Part shown: piece after piece, positions 60,457-64,000 of the stretch
How positions within the stretch are numbered: position 1 is the first letter of the stretch
Layout: each line of letters starts with the position of its first letter
NCBI RefSeq assembly: GCF_014200305.1
Contig: NZ_JACHBL010000001.1
Span: 620,001 to 684,000, forward strand
Length of the DNA: 64,000 nt
Direction of reading: 5' to 3'
Source: Neomicrococcus lactis
Lineage (GTDB): Bacteria > Actinomycetota > Actinomycetes > Actinomycetales > Micrococcaceae
Program-made: the position numbers and the translations under genes
The notes under the pieces: generated by a model
Databases searched by the model: none
Told to the model about the DNA's origin: nothing
The model's input: only the letters and a program-made list of their open reading frames with translations

Positions 60457-63400
60457 GTGCACCTCAAGACCCTGACGATTAGGGGATTCAAGTCCTTCGC
60501 TTCTGCGACGACTTTTGAATTCGAACCTGGCGTCACCGCCGTCGTAGGTCCTAACGGCTCTGGAAAATCCAATGTGGTGGACGCGCTCGCCTGGGTCATG
60601 GGTGAGCAAGGCGCCAAGCAATTGCGTGGCGGCAAGATGGAAGACGTCATTTTTGCCGGTACGACGGCGCGTGCTCCCTTAGGGCGCGCACACGTTGCGT
60701 TGACCATTGATAACTCGGATAACGCGCTCCCTATTGAGTACTCCGAAGTGACGATCTCGCGCACCCTGTTTAGGACTGGCGGATCCGAATACTCCATCAA
60801 CGGCAATGCGTGCCGACTGCTGGATATTCAAGAGTTGCTTTCCGATTCCGGTCTGGGCCGCGAAATGCACGTGATCGTGGGCCAAGGTCAGTTGGACCGC
60901 GTGCTTCATGCGACCCCCGAGGAACGGCGGGGGTTCATTGAAGAAGCGTCCGGCATTCTCAAGCATCGGCGTCGTCGTGAGAAAGCGGTTCGCAAGCTCG
61001 ATGCGATGCAAACGAATCTGCACCGTGTGGAGGATCTGACCAAGGAAATTCGTCGCCAGCTGGGACCCCTCGGACGGCAGGCTGAAGTAGCGCGCCGTGC
61101 TCAAACGGTGCAGTTCGATGTGCGAGACGCAAAAGCACGTTTGCTGGCCGACGACATTGATACTGCCGTCAACGAGCTCATGGACATTGAAGAGCGCAGC
61201 CAAGGTGCCGCTCTCGCTAGTCAGGAGCTTGAAGCGAAGCTCCGTGCAGCGCAGGCTGAACTGGAGGCCGCTCAAGCGAAAGTAACTGCGGCGAGCCCAG
61301 CTGTATCTTCCGCACGAGCTACCCACGAAGCCCTCAAGGTGCTGGGGGAGCGTTATGCCGCTCTGGTAGCCGTGAGCCAGGAACGCGCAAACTCTTTGCA
61401 GCAACAGCAAGAAGCGCCGCGCCGCGATGAGCTCCCACAACTTGAAGCAGCTGTAGAGAGGCTCGTCGCTGAACTCGAGAACCAGCAAGCGGACCTTGAG
61501 ACGGCGCAAGCGCACCTCGAGTCCATGATTGCGTCCCGTGGTGCGGCTGAGCATTTGGCCGCCGAAGAGGAGAAGCGGCTGACCAATGCGTTGCGCGCGC
61601 AGGCCGATCGCCGTGAAGGACTTGCGAAGCTACGCGGAAACCTCGCAGCTATCGAAGGACGCCTGCAAGGAATTACCGAAGAGGAAGAACGCCTCGCGGC
61701 TGATGTCGCGGACGCTAATCAGCGACGGGTAACGGCCGAACAAGAATTCCAGGTGCTGGAGAACAGCGCCGTCACCGTGGAGTCCGGCGAACGAAACCTC
61801 GACGAGGCGTTTGAAGCGGCCGAAGCCGAATTTGTTGCCATCGATAAGGAACTGCGCGAGGAGCTTGAACACCACACCGCGAGCGAGAAGCAACGCTCTG
61901 CGCTGTTGGCGCGTATCGGTGCTCTCGAAGAGAGCCTAGAACGTGCTTTGCCAAAGACTGCTCAAGAGGTCGAAGGTGCTCGCCGGCTCGCAGCGGAGCT
62001 GACCGTTACTGCCGGTTGGGAAAAGGCTGTTGAAGTAGCTTTGGGTCCTGCCGCAGGTGCGCTTATCGCGGATACCCAAGCCACTGCGATTGATCACTTG
62101 AATCGGGCGACGGCCGATGGCGCGTCAGCAAAGTGGGTTGTTCAGCACAAACCCGCTGAGGGACTCGGCGCGGTATCGGGCAAGTCAGCCACGCCAGAAA
62201 CGCCGCCCGGTATTTCGCCAGCACTGACTCACGTCACGGCGCCCGCGGAAGTGAGCGGCGTCGTCGTGCTCCTCTTGGAAGACGTCTATCTTGCGGACTG
62301 CCTGGAATCCGCCGTGGCGTTCGCAGCGGAGCATTCCGGGGCGCGCGTAGTGACACGCGAGGGAACGCTCGTCACGAAGGCCTTGCTGGCGACGGCGGCC
62401 GGGGGAGCGGGAGACGGCCACGGCGCGCTGGAGCTGAAGAACGCCATTGCGGCTTCGGGCGCTGAATACGATTCCGTCACTGCGACTCATGAACGTCGAG
62501 CCTTCGCGCTCGCAGGACTCAAAGACCGTCAAGCTGCCGCTCGAGAGCGTCGCGATGACGCGCTGTCCGCACTGCATGAATCAGACGCTGAAATCTCTGC
62601 GCTCGAGGAACGGCTTGCCCAGCTGGGTGCCATGATTCGACGCGCCATCTCCGACGCCGAACGCGCGACCGCCGCTCAAGAGCGCAACGCCCTACGTGCC
62701 GCCGAGGAACAAGATAAGCACCGCGACATCACCGAGCGACTGGCGCTCGCAGAAGCCGGTCCAGCGGACGATACCGAAGAGCCATCACGTGCTCGCCGTG
62801 ACGAACTTGCTGGTGCCGCAGCTCAGGCCCGTGCCGCTGAAGTGGAAGCGCGTCTCGCCGTCCGCGGTCAAGAAGAGATCGTGAAGAACATCAGCGGTCG
62901 CCTGGACTCCGCGCGCCGTCGTGTTTCTGCCGAACGCATTGCAGCATCCGAAGAGCAACGACGCATTGCCGCGCGCACCCAACGAGCTCAGCGTGCCGCT
63001 GATGTTTCCGAAGCCGCACGTGTGATTGAAGAATCCGTGCGTGCCTCCATCGCGGAATCTGAGACCGCGCTCGCAGCAGCGGAACAGACTGCGGCAGCCC
63101 AGCAGGCTCAGGTTCAAACCCTGCGTCAACGCGTTGAGGATGCTCGCGCGGAGTTGGCTCAAGCATCGCAGTCCATCCATGCGTTCGAAGTGGACATCGC
63201 TCGATTGCGGGCCCGGACGGAGAATTTGGCAGAGCGCGCGCTCGAGGATCTGAGTATGAGCGCCGACTACCTCGTGGACAACTACGGTCCGGAGCAGCTT
63301 GTTGACGGCGCACCTTACGTCCGCGCTGAACAAGAAGCGCGGCTCAAGCGTGCCGAAAAGGATCTGGCGTCGCTCGGCAAAGTCAATCCTCTGGCTTTGG

Positions 63401-63987
63401 AAGAATTCGCGGCCCTCGAAGAGCGACACACATTTATCTCCGAGCAGCTCGCCGACCTTCAGGCGAGCCGGCGGGATTTGCTGGACATGATCAAAGACGT
63501 GGACCGGCATGTGGAGGAAGTGTTTGCCGAGGCGTACGCGGATACCGCTCGTGAGTTCGAGCGAATTTTCGCGCGTCTTTTCCCGGGTGGCGAGGGTTCC
63601 TTGCAGCTCACGGATCCTGACAACATGCTCACGTCAGGCATTGAGGTCAACGCGCGGCCCGCAGGTAAGAACGTCAAGCGGCTCTCGCTCTTGTCCGGTG
63701 GCGAGCGTTCACTGACGGCGGCAGCTCTGCTGGTTGCGATCTTCAAGGCGCGACCATCGCCGTTCTACGTCATGGACGAAGTGGAAGCGGCTTTGGATGA
63801 TGCCAACTTGGGACGCCTCATCACGATCTTCGAAGAGCTTCGCGAATCCAGCCAGCTGATCATCATCACGCACCAGAAGCGGACCATGGAGATCGCCGAT
63901 GCTTTGTACGGTGTGTCGATGCGCGGCGACGGTGTGTCTGCCGTGATGAGCCAGCGACTATCCCGTGACGAGGAAGTTTCCGCCTAG
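60457..63987 (+). CDS. smc: Chromosome segregation protein SMC
   Basis: SMC, 1176 residues from the GTG at 60457, where the protein begins VHLKTLTIRGFKSFAS as in actinobacterial homologues; a TTG at 60424 with AAGG upstream would add 11 residues. The N-terminal head has Walker A GPNGSGKSN (about 31-39). Two long coiled coils flank a hinge at about 500-660 (AGWEKAVEVALGPAAGALI). The C-terminal head has LLSGGERSLTAAALLVAIF (signature) and FYVMDEVEAALDDAN (Walker B). With ScpA and ScpB it compacts and separates chromosomes. It stands alone here, 27 kb from rnc-mutM, its usual neighbours. The window ends 13 bases after the stop. Confidence 0.95.
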   Translation: MHLKTLTIRGFKSFASATTFEFEPGVTAVVGPNGSGKSNVVDALAWVMGEQGAKQLRGGKMEDVIFAGTTARAPLGRAHVALTIDNSDNALPIEYSEVTISRTLFRTGGSEYSINGNACRLLDIQELLSDSGLGREMHVIVGQGQLDRVLHATPEERRGFIEEASGILKHRRRREKAVRKLDAMQTNLHRVEDLTKEIRRQLGPLGRQAEVARRAQTVQFDVRDAKARLLADDIDTAVNELMDIEERSQGAALASQELEAKLRAAQAELEAAQAKVTAASPAVSSARATHEALKVLGERYAALVAVSQERANSLQQQQEAPRRDELPQLEAAVERLVAELENQQADLETAQAHLESMIASRGAAEHLAAEEEKRLTNALRAQADRREGLAKLRGNLAAIEGRLQGITEEEERLAADVADANQRRVTAEQEFQVLENSAVTVESGERNLDEAFEAAEAEFVAIDKELREELEHHTASEKQRSALLARIGALEESLERALPKTAQEVEGARRLAAELTVTAGWEKAVEVALGPAAGALIADTQATAIDHLNRATADGASAKWVVQHKPAEGLGAVSGKSATPETPPGISPALTHVTAPAEVSGVVVLLLEDVYLADCLESAVAFAAEHSGARVVTREGTLVTKALLATAAGGAGDGHGALELKNAIAASGAEYDSVTATHERRAFALAGLKDRQAAARERRDDALSALHESDAEISALEERLAQLGAMIRRAISDAERATAAQERNALRAAEEQDKHRDITERLALAEAGPADDTEEPSRARRDELAGAAAQARAAEVEARLAVRGQEEIVKNISGRLDSARRRVSAERIAASEEQRRIAARTQRAQRAADVSEAARVIEESVRASIAESETALAAAEQTAAAQQAQVQTLRQRVEDARAELAQASQSIHAFEVDIARLRARTENLAERALEDLSMSADYLVDNYGPEQLVDGAPYVRAEQEARLKRAEKDLASLGKVNPLALEEFAALEERHTFISEQLADLQASRRDLLDMIKDVDRHVEEVFAEAYADTAREFERIFARLFPGGEGSLQLTDPDNMLTSGIEVNARPAGKNVKRLSLLSGGERSLTAAALLVAIFKARPSPFYVMDEVEAALDDANLGRLITIFEELRESSQLIIITHQKRTMEIADALYGVSMRGDGVSAVMSQRLSRDEEVSA

Positions 63988-64000
63988 GTACTTTCCTGCT

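Noticed and set aside
1-64000. Insertion sequences, integrases, attachment sites, tRNA/rRNA genes and CRISPR arrays
   Set aside because: No transposase or integrase-like protein, no cloverleaf or direct-repeat array was recognised by eye. A tRNA scan and a repeat finder would be needed to exclude small or degenerate ones.

Overview
The window comes from a high-to-mid GC actinobacterium, most likely a member of the Micrococcaceae (Arthrobacter/Micrococcus/Neomicrococcus relatives). Three things suggest this. The housekeeping runs are in the usual actinobacterial order: leuC-leuD; murA-plsC-gpsA-ddl-DUF3515; dak-recG-rsmD-coaD-yceD-rpmF-rnc-mutM; smc. Starts of the GTG and TTG type are frequent. 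The olefin cluster carries the OleB-OleC fusion known from actinobacteria such as Micrococcus luteus. The genus is inference; no rRNA gene is present. No gap between genes exceeds about 235 bases. No tRNA, rRNA, insertion sequence, integrase or CRISPR array was seen.

Layout. (1) 1-978, end of leuC and all of leuD, closed by a clear terminator. (2) 1093-17997, first surface-polysaccharide island: an anchored Ser/Thr/Pro/Ala-rich surface protein, a glycosyltransferase (GT), an ABC-2 permease, a degenerate ABC ATPase-like protein, a 1471-residue multi-module GT, two large convergent GT-type proteins, an FkbM methyltransferase and a two-domain hydrolase/DUF6270 protein. The middle of this island looks AT-richer than the flanks. 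(3) 18139-33089, core genes for envelope precursors, phospholipid synthesis, DNA repair, CoA and ribosome assembly, with one LCP (LytR-CpsA-Psr) ligase gene. (4) 33269-54616, second polysaccharide island: another LCP ligase, several GTs, UDP-ManNAc dehydrogenase (WecC type), a tightly overlapping four-gene set for UDP-2,3-diacetamido-2,3-dideoxy-hexuronic acid (WbpA/D/E/B type), an intact Wzm/Wzt exporter and a WecB-type 2-epimerase. (5) 54679-60245, a beta-lactamase-fold serine hydrolase and the oleD-oleBC-oleA long-chain olefin cluster. (6) 60457-63987, smc.

How it works together. WecB plus WecC would make UDP-ManNAcA, the acidic sugar of Micrococcus teichuronic acid. The Wbp-like set would make a second, diacetamido uronic acid. 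The GTs would assemble the polymer on a lipid carrier. A Wzm/Wzt ABC exporter would move it out, and the LCP enzymes would attach it to peptidoglycan. No Wzx/Wzy pair and no priming phosphosugar transferase is visible, so initiation must be encoded elsewhere.

Most notable. The two islands carry parallel triads of permease, ATPase and GT. In the first triad the ATPase has lost every catalytic motif while the rest still aligns without gaps over the compared stretches. One C-terminal GT-like module, recognised by an A-G/S-H/N-DLKF start, occurs in four proteins behind four different N-terminal parts. A second module (ALI-DEFT start) is shared by two giant proteins. One of those begins with three copies of an unrecognised domain of about 110 residues.
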